Source: Biancaea sappan | Lineage: Eukaryota; Streptophyta; Magnoliopsida; Fabales; Fabaceae | Length of the DNA: 64,000 nt | Direction: 5' to 3' | Assembly: GCA_037074585.1 (NCBI GenBank) | Contig: CM073501.1 | Span: 45,996,001-46,060,000 of the forward strand | Shown: piece after piece, positions 1 through 12,000 of the stretch | Position numbering within the stretch: the stretch's first letter is position 1 | How the letters are laid out: each line of letters starts with the position of its first letter | The notes under the pieces: generated by a model | Databases searched by the model: none | Told to the model about the DNA's origin: nothing | Seen by the model: only the letters and a program-made list of their open reading frames with translations | Program-made: the position numbers and the translations under genes

Positions 1-40
1 TTATACTATGTGATAAATTCTCACTATTTTATTGATGAGC

Positions 41-198
41 AAAGATCTACGGGATCGAATACATGAGTTTGAAAGGGTTAGAGTCTCATACTACTCAGTG
101 TATAACTATGAAAACCTGTAAAGATCTACGGGATCTAATACATGAGTTTGAAAGGGTTACAGTTCCATACTACTCAGTATATAACTATGAAAATTTAT
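41..198 (+). repeat. 79-bp tandem repeat, two copies
   Basis: AAAGATCTACGGGATC at 41 recurs at 120, followed by similar sequence including CATGAGTTTGAAAGGGTTA. The repeat is present again in the next two array units, near 2408 and 4278. Confidence 0.75.
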
Positions 199-260
199 GC
201 ATAAAGAGTTTGAGGGTTAAATTCCCAGGTCACTCGGTGCAAGTATCTACAGCACATAAT

Positions 261-434
261 GCAAAGTGATTGAGGGATTGATCACCCAAGAAATCATACG
301 CAAATCTACGGTACAAATGCAAAGTGATTGAGGGTTTGATCACCCAAGAAATCATACGTAAATCTACGGTACAAATGCAAAGTGATTGAAGGTTTGATCA
401 CCCAAGAAATCATACGCAAATTCAAATAAATATA
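261..434 (+). repeat. 58-bp minisatellite, three copies
   Basis: The unit starting GCAAAGTGATTGAGGG begins at 261, 319 and 377 and contains TTGATCACCCAAGAAATCAT. It lies just upstream of the polypurine-like tract, in the 3' part of the internal domain. Confidence 0.85.
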
Positions 435-599
435 ATACTACAGTTGTGTAAAATGAATGACAGGTTGACTATATTATGTTAGTAAGTGTGGTGTTTATAC
501 TTGTGATTTTTTCATGCACGTCGTGGTTGCAATTTACATATGTGTATATATGTATTAACTTGAATTTTGGAGACAAAATTCATTTTAAGGCGGGAATAA

Positions 600-862
600 T
601 GTGATATCCCAAATTTAATTACCTTAAAAAATGAGGCTAAATAAATAAATGAACAAGTAAATAAGGATAAAATAGTTATTAATAAATTTTTGAGAGACAA
701 AAAGGGAATTTTATCATTGATTAGGAACCTAATTGAATAGAATAAAAAGATTTGAGATCTTTTATTAGTTTTAGCCAAAGAAAAAAATGAGAAAGTGATG
801 TGTGTGTACATGTGGACGGAGGAGAAAAAGAGGGAAAAAAAACACGTGCGGTAATGAGGAGG

Positions 863-950
<88 letters not shown>

Positions 951-1683
951 ATAAGTGCATGGTAGAGGAGAGAGAGAAAGAGAAGAGAGAGAGAAAGAGA
1001 AGAAAAGAGAGGAAGAGACGAAATATAAAAGCAAGAAGAAGAAGAGAGAAGACTATGGAAAATATCAAAGGAAGAAGAAATTTAGATCCATATTTAAGGC
1101 TCGTTCTTCATAAGGTAGTTAGTCTTCCATAAAAGTATGATTATTTATGATTTATGATATCTATGTGCACAATCAATTTTTGCTGAATTTTATTTACAAA
1201 TTGTGTTCTACATAGTGAATAAGAGAAATTTAATTATTATTAGTGTGATGTTATGCTTTTATGGCTGAAATGATATTTTCATGTATTTATATGTTTTTAA
1301 GAAAGCAACTAGCTACTGAGATATTTTATATCTCACTTTTAGAAAATTGATCATTTCAGGAAAAATGACAAAAAGGAAGCATTTAATGATATTAATGATG
1401 AGATTGAAGTGTAGAAATATATTTTTTGGTAGTTCATGATTTAAAGATGTAAAGAGAATATCAAAAAGTATGTAAATTATTATTATTATTTTTGTATATA
1501 TTCAAACACATAATTAGAGAGAATCCTGTCAATTTTTCTACTAGGTTACTATTGACATGAATAGTAAAATTTATGAATAGTGACATCTATAATTATTTGA
1601 AAAGAAATTATCCAAAAATTATCTAGTAAACTGATTTAGAAAAGTATTATTATTTTTAAAGGAAAAAAAGTCGGGATGTTACA
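600..1683 (+). repeat. LTR copy 1 of the tandem array (1084 bp, complete)
   Basis: It starts TGTGATATCCC just after a purine-rich tract (AAGGCGGGAATAA) that fits a polypurine tract. It ends GGGATGTTACA directly before a TGGTATCAGAG primer site. It holds a long (AT)n(GT)n microsatellite at about 865-946. Confidence 0.85.
865..946 (+). repeat. (AT)n(GT)n microsatellite inside the LTR
   Basis: A run of AT followed by a run of TG. The corresponding tracts in LTR copies 2 (about 2786-2821) and 3 (about 5041-5066) are much shorter. The long reading frames across this stretch are products of the low-complexity repeat and not genes. Confidence 0.9.
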
Positions 1684-2640
1684 AAATGGTATCAGAGGAA
1701 TAGGTCTTGCCATCTTATGGAAAGGAAAATACTTACATGTAATTGTTTGATTTGTTAAAGATATTATTTTTATGATGTCTGTGTTTGAATTGCTATGAAT
1801 GTTTGTTATGATTAAATGAGATTTAGAAAAATATCTGAGTAAAAGTAAGTCATATAGAGAATTGATTAAATATGAATAAAGGCATACCAAGTATCTTTTG
1901 ATGAATAAAGAAAATAATAGACTCTTATTTGTAATATATGTCTGGCCAGTATATTTTACATATAAGAAATCATTATAGCTTAAATTCATAAAAAGGAAAG
2001 GTATGTCAAAGTTAAATTAAAATTTACTTTGAGTGTGATAATCTAGATAAACATATTAGAGATATTTATCTCTATAAAATTAGAAAAAAAAAAAAGATTG
2101 CCTTGAATGCTTTTGTGATGCACTTTCCATTTTTTTAATACATTTTCGAGGATGATTCAAAATAAAATTGGGCAAAAGTCAAGTTAAGTGAATAACCTTA
2201 TTAAGTTAATTTAATGTTATTAGTCAAAGTACAATATAGTCTCATTTACAATATTATTTGGATATTAAGCAATCAATCTTTCAGATGATAGTATATGATG
2301 ATTGATATATTTTTAAAGAAATTCAAAGGAAAAAAAGTATGTAATAAATTAATTTATTTCATGGTAATTGTACTATGTGATAAATTATTACTATTTTATT
2401 GATGAGCAAAGATTTACGATATCGAATACATGAGTTTGAAAGGGTTAGAGTCCCATATTACTCAGTGTATAACTATGAAAACCTACAAAGATCTACGGGA
2501 TCTAATACATGAGTTTAAAAGGGTTAAAATCCTATATTACTCAGTGTATATCTATGAAATTTTATGTATAAAGAGTTTGATGGTTAAATTCCCATGTCAC
2601 TCAGTGCATGTATCTGCGGCACATAATGCAAAGTGATTGA
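1684..2640 (+). mobile_element. Internal domain 1 of the tandem LTR array
   Basis: It begins with the primer site and carries no reading frame resembling gag or pol. From about 2370 it repeats the sequence seen at 5-273 (repeats around AAAGATCTACGGGATC and GAGTTTGAAAGGGTTA). Confidence 0.7.
1687..1698 (+). promoter_or_regulatory. Primer binding site (initiator tRNA-Met type)
   Basis: TGGTATCAGAGG lies three bases after the LTR end. It matches the plant initiator tRNA-Met 3' end complement at all but the last base. Confidence 0.8.
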
Positions 2641-2784
2641 TTAGGAACCTAATTGAATAGAATAAAAAGATTTGAGATCTTTTATTAGTTTTAGCCAAAG
2701 AAAAAATAAGAAAGTGATGTGTGTGTACATGTGGACGGAGGAGAAAAAGAGGGAAAAAAAACACGTGCGGTAATGAGGAGGATA

Positions 2785-2823
<39 letters not shown>

Positions 2824-3558
2824 ATAAGTGCATGGTATAGGAGAGAAAGAAAGAGAAGAGAGAGAGAAAGAGAAGAAAAGAGAGGAAGAGACGAAATATA
2901 AAAGCAAGAAGAAGAGAGAAGACTATGGAAAATATCAGAGGAAGAAGAAATTTAGATCCATATTTAAAGCTCGTTCTTCATAAGGTACTTAGTCTTGAAT
3001 AAAAGTATGATTACTTATAATTTATGATATCTATGTGCACATCAATTTTTACTGAATTTTATTTATAAATCATGTTCTACATAGTGAATAAGAGAAATTT
3101 AATTATTATTAGTGTAATGTTATGCTTTTATGGTTAAAATGATATCTTCATGTATTTATATGTTTTTAAGAAAGCGACTAGCTACTGAGATTTTTTATAT
3201 CTCACTTTTAGAAAATTGATCATTTCAGGAAAAATGGCAAAAAGGAAGTCTTTGATGATATTAATGATTAGATTGAAGTGTAGAAATATATTTTGTGGTA
3301 GTTCATAATTTAAAGATGTAAAGAGAATATAAAAAACTATGTAAATTATTATTATTATTTTTGTATATATTCAAACTCATATATAATTAGAGAGAATCCT
3401 GTCAATTTTTCTGCGAGGTTACTATTGACATAAATAGTAAAATTTATGAATAGTGACATCCATAATTATTCGAAAAGAAATTATCCAAAAATTATCTAGT
3501 AAACTGATTTAGAAAAGTATTATTATTTTTAAAGGAAAAAAAAAGTTTGGATGTTACA
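2641..3558 (+). repeat. LTR copy 2, lacking its 5' end
   Basis: It matches copy 1 from 721 onward. The first 120 bp of the LTR and the last 330 bp of the preceding internal region are gone. The break joins AAAGTGATTGA to TTAGGAACC, and ATTGA is present at both parental breakpoints in copy 1. The 3' end GATGTTACA and the primer site after it are intact. Confidence 0.8.
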
Positions 3559-4775
3559 AAATGGTATCAGAGGAATAGGTCTTGTCATCTTATGGAAAGG
3601 AAAATACTTACATGTAATTGTTTGATTTGTTAAAGGTATTATTTTTATGATGTTTGTGTTTGAATTGCTATGAATGTTTGTTATGATTAAGTGAGATTTA
3701 GAAAAATATCTGAGTAAAAGTAAGTCATATAGAGAATTGATTAAATATGAATAAAGGCATACCAAGTATCTTTTTGATGAATAAAGAAAATAATAGAATC
3801 TTATTTGTAATATATGTCTGGCCAGTATATTTTACATATAAGAAATCATTATAGCTTAAATTCATAAAAAGGAAAGGTATGTCAAAGTTAAATTAAAATT
3901 TACTTTGATTGTGATAATCTAGATAAACATATTAGAGATATTTATCTTTATAAAATTAGAAAAAAAAAGATTGCCTTGGATGCTTTTGTGATGCACTTTC
4001 CATTTTCTTATACATTTTCGAGGATGATTCAAAATAAAATTGGGCAAAAGTCAAGGTAAGTGAATAACCTTGCTAAGTTAATTTAATGTTATTAGTCAAA
4101 GTACAATATAGTTTCATTTACAATATTATTTGGATATTAAGCAATCAATCTTTCAGATGACAGTATATGATGATTGGTATATTTTTATAGAAATTCAAAG
4201 GAATAAAAGTATGTATAAATTAATTTATTTCATGGTAATTGTACTATGTGATAAATTATTACTATTTTATTGATGAGCAAAGATTTACGAGATCGAATAC
4301 ATGAGTTTGAAAGGGTTAGAGTCCCATATTACTTAGTGTATAACTATGAAAACCTACAAAGATCTACGGGATCTAATACATGAGTTTAAAAGGGTTAAAA
4401 TCCTATATTACTCAATGTATAGCTATGAAATTTTATGCATAAAGAGTTTGAGGGTTAAATTCTCATGTCACTTAGTGCATATATCTGCGGTACATAATGC
4501 AAAGTGATTGAGGTATTGATCACCCAAGAAATTATACGCAAATCTACGATATAAATACAAAATGATTAAGAGTTTGATCACCCAAGAAATCATACGCAAA
4601 TTCAAACATATAATAATACAATTGTGGAAAATGAATGACAAGTTGACTATGTTATGTTAGTAAGTGTAGTATTTATAATTGTGATTTTCTCATGCTCGTC
4701 ATGGTTGCAATTTACATATGTGTATGTATGTATTAACTTGAATTTTGGAGACAATTCATTTTAAGGCAGAAAGAA
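3559..4775 (+). mobile_element. Internal domain 2 of the tandem LTR array
   Basis: About 1.2 kb lies between the primer site at 3562 and the polypurine-like tract before 4776. This is the least deleted internal domain in the window and has no coding capacity. Confidence 0.7.
3562..3573 (+). promoter_or_regulatory. Primer binding site (initiator tRNA-Met type), second copy
   Basis: The same TGGTATCAGAGG follows the end of LTR copy 2, at the same spacing as in copy 1. Confidence 0.8.
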
Positions 4776-5455
4776 TGTGATATCTCAAATTTAATTACCT
4801 TAAAAAATGAGACTAAATAAATAAATGAACAAGTAAATAAGGATAAAATAGTTATTAAAAAATTTTTGAGAGATATAAATAGAATTTATCATTGATTAGG
4901 AACCTAATTTAATAGAATAAAAAGATTTGAGATCTTTTATTAGTTTTAGCCAAAGAAAAAATGAGCAAGTGATGTGTGTATACATGTGGACGGAGGAAAA
5001 AAAAAAGAAAAAAAAAACACGTGGGATAATGAGGAGGATAATATATATGTGTGTGTGTGTATGTGTTATATAAGTGCATGGTAGAGGAAAGAAAGAAAGA
5101 GAAGAGAGAGAGAAAGAGAAGAAAAGAGAGGAAGAGACGAAATATAAAAGCAAGAAGAAGAGAGAAGACTGAAAAATATCAGAGGAAGAAGAAATTTAGA
5201 TCTATATTTAAAGAGAATATCAAAAATTATGTAAATTATTATTATTATTATTATTGTATATATTCAAACTCATATATAATTAGAGATAATCTTGTAAATT
5301 TTTCTGCGAGGTTACTATTTATATAAATAGTAAAGTTTATGAATAATGACATCCATAATTATTTAAAAAGAAATTATTCAAAAATTATTTAGTAAACCGA
5401 TTTAAAAAAATATTATTATTTTCAAAAGAAATAAAAATCAAGATGTTACGTTACA
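4776..5455 (+). repeat. LTR copy 3 with internal deletion
   Basis: It starts TGTGATATCTC after a purine-rich tract and ends TGTTACGTTACA, where a few bases are duplicated. About 355 bp present in copies 1 and 2 are missing; the join is at TATTTAAAGAGAATATC, where AAAG occurs at both parental breakpoints. Sequence after 5455 no longer matches a primer site, so the array ends here. Confidence 0.8.
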
Positions 5456-6005
5456 AAATAGGTTTTTAATAAAGTATACAAACTACTTAATCAGCATTTA
5501 CTAAAAAAATATACGTCATGTTATCTCCAAGGAAATTGTAAATTCCAAATATCTTAGAATCTAAAGATATTTGGGTCTTTCAATCTTAATGCCAAATGTC
5601 GCAGATTCTGAAATCTATTTATTTAATACCCTTCAAACACAAGCTCAATACTCCTATATCTAAGTTTCGAAAGTACTTCACATTTAAGCTACCTGCATAG
5701 CAAACAACTTAAAAAGATACATTCATATATAATCTAAAAGATATCAAGGCTGCTCACAAACTAACAATTTTACATTTTTTAAATTAGCTGTGGCAGGTAA
5801 AGTTCCCATGGAGTAACAGTCATGTATTGTACAAGAAGAAAGCAAAAAAACTACATACAGGAATAATAATAGAATGGGAAATAAATTAACCAGAAAAATT
5901 TTGGGTGAAAAGAAATAAGAAACATTTGCCATTAAATCGTGGTACCACCCCCCCAAACCTAAAGACGAGAGGAGCGCTACATGAGAAATGTACGTACATG
6001 TAAAC
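5456..6005 (-). other. 3' flank and probable 3' UTR of the hydrolase gene
   Basis: This lies between the LTR array and the stop codon of the minus-strand hydrolase gene. An AATAAA hexamer occurs on the minus strand at 5618-5623, about 385 bases past the stop, and could serve polyadenylation. The 103-codon frame at 5744-6055 overlaps the last exon in another frame and has no recognisable content. Confidence 0.45.
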
Positions 6006-6074
6006 TCAGGTCTTGAACCCTTGGAATGAGGATGACAGTATCCTGAAGAGTCCATCTGGGTTATCTGCGTGTAC
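6006..6074 (-). CDS. Hydrolase last exon 13 (residues 369-390 and stop)
   Basis: The acceptor is TTAAACAG. It reads VHADNPDGLFRILSSSFQG and ends FKT, stop TGA at 6008-6006. It lies 11.5 kb from exon 12 but continues the conserved GHWVHADNPDGL block exactly in phase. Confidence 0.92.
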   Translation of the reverse strand, partial: VHADNPDGLFRILSSSFQGFKT

Positions 6075-9000
6075 CTGTTTAATAGAAAAAGATACTTTGG
6101 AAATCAGGTTACCACCAAAACACTATACACCCTCGTTTCAATTTATAATAGAAAAAAACTGAAGTGCAGTTTCTTATATCTTCGTTACCAAGTTCTCCAA
6201 TAAAAAAATATGACAAGTGTATGGTCTCTAATTAAAACACGTGTATAGTTTTTTAGAAAATAACTATATTTTTTATAACTCAGTGTTAAATGACTGGATT
6301 TCCAAAGAATTATTTACACATCATATCTTTAGTAGAGAACTTAATAATCCAAATATAAGAAACTGTATATAAGTTTTGTTCTTTATAATATAGCTGACTG
6401 AAAGAATTGCCAACTATGCTAGAGCATAAATAAGAAGAAGTCAGAAAAGTGCTTATCTCGACTTACTGCGTAATTAATAGATCCAGCAGAATGCTGGATA
6501 ATAAAAGGACATAAAAGAATGGCTAACAAATCACAACTTGTATTTACAGGTTGAGTTTACTCCATGAAATTTCTACCACTCTGAACCATAATGCAGGGAA
6601 CAAACATACCCCTCCCTATTCCTCATCATGGGGATAAGGGAGCCTTCGAAGATCCCATATAGGAGTGGATAGCGGATAGGGTCAACCTGCCTGATTGGGT
6701 TGAGTTGACGGGTTGGATTAGATTATTTTTTCCCAACCCGATCTGTGTAGGTCGGGGGGCAGGTTTGGAAATTTCAACCCAACCCGACCTATATAAATAT
6801 ATATATATTAGTTTTCCTACAGATTTCTAAGGTTCCTCCCCCCGTGCCCTAGAGTTAGTCAGTCTCTTCACTTTCACTCTCTCAAGAGTTTCAGTTCAGC
6901 TTCCCCCTGTGCCCTAACTTCATCTCTTCTCACTGTCTTAGACTTGGTTCTCTCAATCTCTCCTCCCTCCATCTCCACTCTTCGGCAATCCGTCTTCATC
7001 TCCTCTGTCTCCACTCTACTCAGTGCTCATCCTCCACGGCCATGCTCCACCACTCCATCTTAGCATCTCCACTCTCTACTCCGTCAGGACTCAGGCATCA
7101 ACTCTTCATCTCAGTTCGTCTCTCTTCTCTCAATATCTCCTCCGCCTCCGTCAAACTTAGAATTGGTTCATAGAAATTTTTGGTTCGTTCATAACCAGAA
7201 ATTTCTGGTATATCAACCACAAATTTCTGGTATATGAAGTTTGATTGTTTCTGTGTTTGTACTGAAAATATTTTTGATTGTTTCTGGTTCAAGAAATTTG
7301 TACAAGTTGCTCCTCTGTCCTTCATTTCCTTTGATATGTACATAATGAAATTTGCTATCAATTAAAGAATAAGAACAATGGATTAAAAAGCACAGATATT
7401 ATATATGTAGATGAAAAAAACGTGTATGACTAGAATATTTTTATTAAAAGATGAAAGGATTAGAATATCACAAAGTGCAAGTATAGGGTTATTCAAAATC
7501 TGTATGACTGTTGAGACTTTGATGGGTTGTTTACAACTGAATTTGGGATCAAAATTGTACGTACATTTACTGCTCTTCTGCTGGTGTCTATCTCAAATCA
7601 AATCCAATCTATTACCTCATAGTGAGGTCAGTAGACAATTTCTTGTTCACCTTTCTTCCAGTGATTTCAGATGCCAGTCATAAAAATGCAATTGTTTTGT
7701 GCCTTAACATTATCTAGAAATCCATACAGGAAAACAAGCACATAACAAGTTGTTGATTTACTTGTTTGATTGTTTCTGTGTACTGTGTATATGTTTAATT
7801 GTTTATTCTTTTGTTTAGTAGACATGGCCGATGATATGTGAAGTCACAAAGTTGGGAGTGCTCCAACACCAACTCCACCTAGTGGTGGAGGAAACTCAAG
7901 ATCTGAAAACAAATACTACAACTGAAGACACAACTCAATCACAAGGAGATACAGTTAGCCTAAAATGAAAGCCTTCTAGACCTCCTTCACATGTATGGAG
8001 TCACTTTACTAAGTTGTCTAGCAAAGATAGGTATTAATGCAATTATTGTGGAAAATCTTATACTTGTGGTTCTAAAAGTCATATAACTAGCAATTTGAGT
8101 TGGCACTTGATTGATTGTCATTATTGTGGAAAATCTTATACTTGTGGTTCTAAAAGTTATATAACTAGCAATTTGAGTTGGCACTTGATTGATTGTCCCA
8201 AAAATCCAGATAGAAAGTTGATAAAAAACAAAAAAAAAAGTTGGGATTTGAAAAAAAACTAAAGACATTGATGATGGCATGGAAAATGTCAAAATAATTA
8301 AATTTAATCAACAAGAGTGTAGAATTGCCCTTACCAAGATGATAACTATGAATGAATTACCTTTTAAATTTGTTGCGAATGGGGGTTTTAGATTGCTTGT
8401 GCAATTGCTTTAGCCACAATTTGAGATTCCATCTTGATATACTGATGCTAGAGATTGTTTTCAATTGTTTTTACAAGAGAAAGAGAGGTTGAAGTTGTCA
8501 TTTGGTTGTATGTTTGGAATGATTTATGTAACAGTATGTTTGGAATGATTTATGTAACAACTAATACTTGGACTTCAATTCAGAATTTGAACTACATGTG
8601 TGTCACTGGTCATTTTATAGATGACAGTTAGGTGTTGAATAAGATCTTGGGGTTTTTCCTTGTATTAGATCATAGGGGTGAAACTATAGGGAAGGCCCTA
8701 GAAACATGTTTGAAGGATTGGGGAATTAAAAAAGTTTGCTCAATAACTGTTGATAATGCTAGTTCTAACAATGTTGCTATTATTTATTTAAAGAGGAGAT
8801 TGAGTGATTGGAATTGCACAACTATATTGGGAGGAGAGTTTATGCATGTAAGATATTGTGCACATATTTTAAATTTGATTGTCAATGATGCATTGAAAAA
8901 GATGGATTGTTTTGTTGCTAGAATTAGAGTTGCTTGCAAATTTGTTAAGTCATCTCCCGTTAGGTTGACAACTTTTAAGAGATGTGCTAGTGATGCTAAC

Positions 9001-12000
9001 ATAGAGAGTAAGCTGTCATTGACTCTTGATGTGTCTACTAGATGGTATTCCACTTATCTGATGTTAGATACAGCTGAAAAATTTAAAAAGGCATTTTATC
9101 ACCTTCAAGATGATGATAATTCTTATGTCATCATGCTTAATAGTGATGGGGGCATCCCACCTGTGATGATTGGAGTCGTGCCCGTACTATTACAAGGTTT
9201 TTTGAGAATTTTATGATGCTACTCTTTCTCTAGCTCTTTGCATGTTACTTCCAACACTTTTTTCAAGAAATTGTGTGAGATAAACAATGTTTTAAAGAAA
9301 TGGATGAATAGTGATGATGTCTTGTTGCATAACACGTCCACTAATATGAAGGCTAAGCTTGGTAAATATTGAGATGGAGGTGATAATATGAATTATTTGT
9401 TGTTTATAGCTGTTGTTCTTAATACGCACTATAAGATGGCATTTATTGAATTCTGTTTTAAAAGGATGTATGATTCAAAAACAAAGTAAGCAAATGTTGG
9501 ATAGATTGAATATCTTAATGAAAGAATTATTTGAGTATTACAAATTAATCTATCCTCTTGATATTGAAGAGTCTAGCCATATGTCATCTGATATTACTTC
9601 ACTATCATAGGGAGGTACTAGCAATGATGATAATGTAAATGATAATAGTTGGTCCTCTGAGTTCATTGTGCAAGTGAAGAAGAAACATTGTGATGATAAG
9701 ATGAATAAGTTAGAGAGATCCCTGGAGGATGATGTTGAATTTAGTTATGATAATTTTGATATACTAAGGTGGTGGAAGGGGAAAATCGTTTTATATGAAT
9801 TGAAGATGGGACAAATCATTTTTGTTCATGTATTGCTGGCAAAATTGCCAAATTGCATGGTCTAGGCAATTCTTAGAGCATCTTTCCATTAGGTCATGAA
9901 GTCAGGGCCTTCATACCCAACACAACCCAGCAACAAAAAGCAATTTTTTTCATTTTTTTGTTTTCGTTTTTCTTAATCAAAACGCCACAAAAAGTGCCGT
10001 TTTGACTAACTGGAATGGAAAAACAATGAACAAAATCAAACAAATCAATTTGCAGCTTGAGAAAGTGAGAAACATTATCGTGAAGATAGCAATAGCGATG
10101 AACTTGAGTCTCTTGATGAATAGAATAGGAGGATAACTAGTTCTTTGAATCTTTTCAACATGGTTTGGTTATTTATGACTTGTGAACTTAGAGAGAAAAA
10201 GAGAGAGAAAACCCATTTGGGAGAATAATTTCTGTGTATTCAAAAGCATACATTGTAGTCTAAGTGATGTGGGACTTAAAACACCTATATACACTTAATA
10301 CAAAACTATGTACAACTCAACACTCCCCCTTAAGCTGGAGTATACAAATAATATGCACCCAGCTAGTTACAGATATATCCAATACGAGGCCTCCTGAGAG
10401 ATTTAGTGAAGATATCTGTCAACTGGTCATTTGAATTGACATGATCAGTGATAATGCACACAGATAAGATCTTTTCATGAATGAAGTGATAATCAATCTT
10501 AATATGTTTAGTTCTCTCATGAAAACCTAGATTGAAGACTATATGTAATGCAACTTGATTATCACAAAACAACTTCATCTGTGATGACACTTTAGCTCTT
10601 GAAGTAGCTATCTCTTCTGCACTTGACCTAGCAACAACGTCCTGCTTTTGATAGGTTCTTGGGGATAGGGGATATAATGGTAATTTTTAGTGGTTCAGGT
10701 GGTTAGAGAAAAAGGGCTAAGGTGTCGTTTCCCTTTGAGTTTAATTCAGATTCCTAACAATTGGTCCAACCTGCCAGATTATTCGAGGGGAGCCAATATC
10801 TTTACTTGTCAACCCAAATGTTAGATGAAAGATGGGAAGACATAGGAAGAGAGTTGAAACAATTCATTACGGATGAGTTCGACCTATTTCTGGGAAAGAT
10901 ACAGGTGAATGCTGCAGCTGGAGCTTCGATGGGTGCCGTTTCGTCGCAAGATAACAGTGGCGGAGGACCAACGCTAACAACGGTAGCTCAAGAAATGGTG
11001 ACGAGGCGGTTGAAGATGAACGAAGAAATCTAAAAAAAAAATAAATAAAATAAAAGAAAAAAGACACTGAGAGGGTGAAGACGATGAAAGGAGACAATGA
11101 AGATGACACTGAGAGTAAATGCAAGAGATGGAGTTGGACATAGGGGAATGAACAAGATTTGGGTATGCCACCCATGGGCGATCGTGGTAGAAGTTAATGG
11201 GTTGGCCCAACCTTAATCAAAAATAGTTGGGTTTTGTCCTGGGTCAGGTACACGCAGCCACTCACCTTCGATTTTGATAATACAGCTGTAGAACAACAAC
11301 TCAAATTTGATTTCATCACAAGGGAGTTCAGCCAAGGTGCAGATGATGTCGACGATTGTACTGAGGTCTTCAGCGAAGCTGTCTGAGGGAGAACAATGAG
11401 GAGTTAAACCTTATTCTACCACAGCCCAAGTTCACGAATCCTTCATCAAGTCTTAAAAGAGATCTTCTATAGCGTTTGTGGTGTAGAATCATTCGCACAA
11501 GGGTGCAAGCAACGCATCTCAGTAAAGCCACCTTCGAGGGATGGCAACGCTAGCCACAGCACAGGAATTGCCGGCGAGGACTTCAGAGGTAGACTGAGGA
11601 GGAGAGAACGAGAAGAACAAAGTTGGAACTGGCTGATGTTTTCTTTTCTTCTTTTTCCTATTTCAACCTTGAGGACAAGGCTGATCTCAAGGTGAGGGTA
11701 ATGATAGGTTCCTGGGGATAGGGAATATAATGGTAATTTTTAATGGTTCAGGTGGTTAGAGGAAAAGGCTAAGGTGTCAAGGGAGGAATCTAGTATATAT
11801 TGTGTAAGGGGTTGGCAGTGTAAGGCACGCAGACGCAGAGTCTTTTGTTGTTAATGGTGTTTAAGCATTTCCTTGCTGTGGTCTGCACTTGTGCTCTGGG
11901 ATAGGAGATTTGATCTCTGGAGTATTTCTTTTCTTGTTATTTGCTTCCAATATTGTATCTTCTGCTTTTCATTTGGAAGTAAAGTTCGTTCCTTTGAGTT

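Larger units (their letters stand above)
1..5455 (+). mobile_element. Tandem array of a non-autonomous LTR retrotransposon (three LTRs, two internal domains)
   Basis: Three copies of one unit follow each other head to tail. Equivalent points lie near 5, 2370 and 4240 and at the LTR ends 1683, 3558 and 5455. Each unit is a 3' internal region with short tandem repeats, an LTR that starts TGTGATATCCC and ends GATGTTACA, and a primer site TGGTATCAGAG. No gag or pol frame exists between LTRs, so the internal domain is only about 1 to 1.2 kb (TRIM or LARD type). Copy 2 lacks about 450 bp that copy 1 has at 274-720, and copy 3 lacks about 355 bp that copy 1 has at roughly 1099-1454. The array continues off the left window edge. 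A shared-LTR array of this kind usually comes from unequal recombination; that origin is inference. Confidence 0.85.

Noticed and set aside
261..434. CRISPR-like array of evenly spaced repeats
   Set aside because: The 58-bp units are contiguous without unique spacers, and the genome is that of a plant.
721..1132. Overlapping reading frames of 87-115 codons around the (AT)n(GT)n tract on both strands
   Set aside because: They come from simple-sequence repeats (runs of His-Thr, Tyr-Ile, Cys-Val) inside an LTR and do not persist in the other copies.
5744..6055. A 103-codon minus-strand frame
   Set aside because: It overlaps exon 13 in a different frame and has no family resemblance; the real reading gives the conserved hydrolase C-terminus.
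11200..11270. Possible right terminal repeat of the hAT element, similar to GAGTGG near 6664
   Set aside because: The site lies inside the gypsy-derived element 10649-12018, which has its own target duplication, so it cannot be the hAT end.
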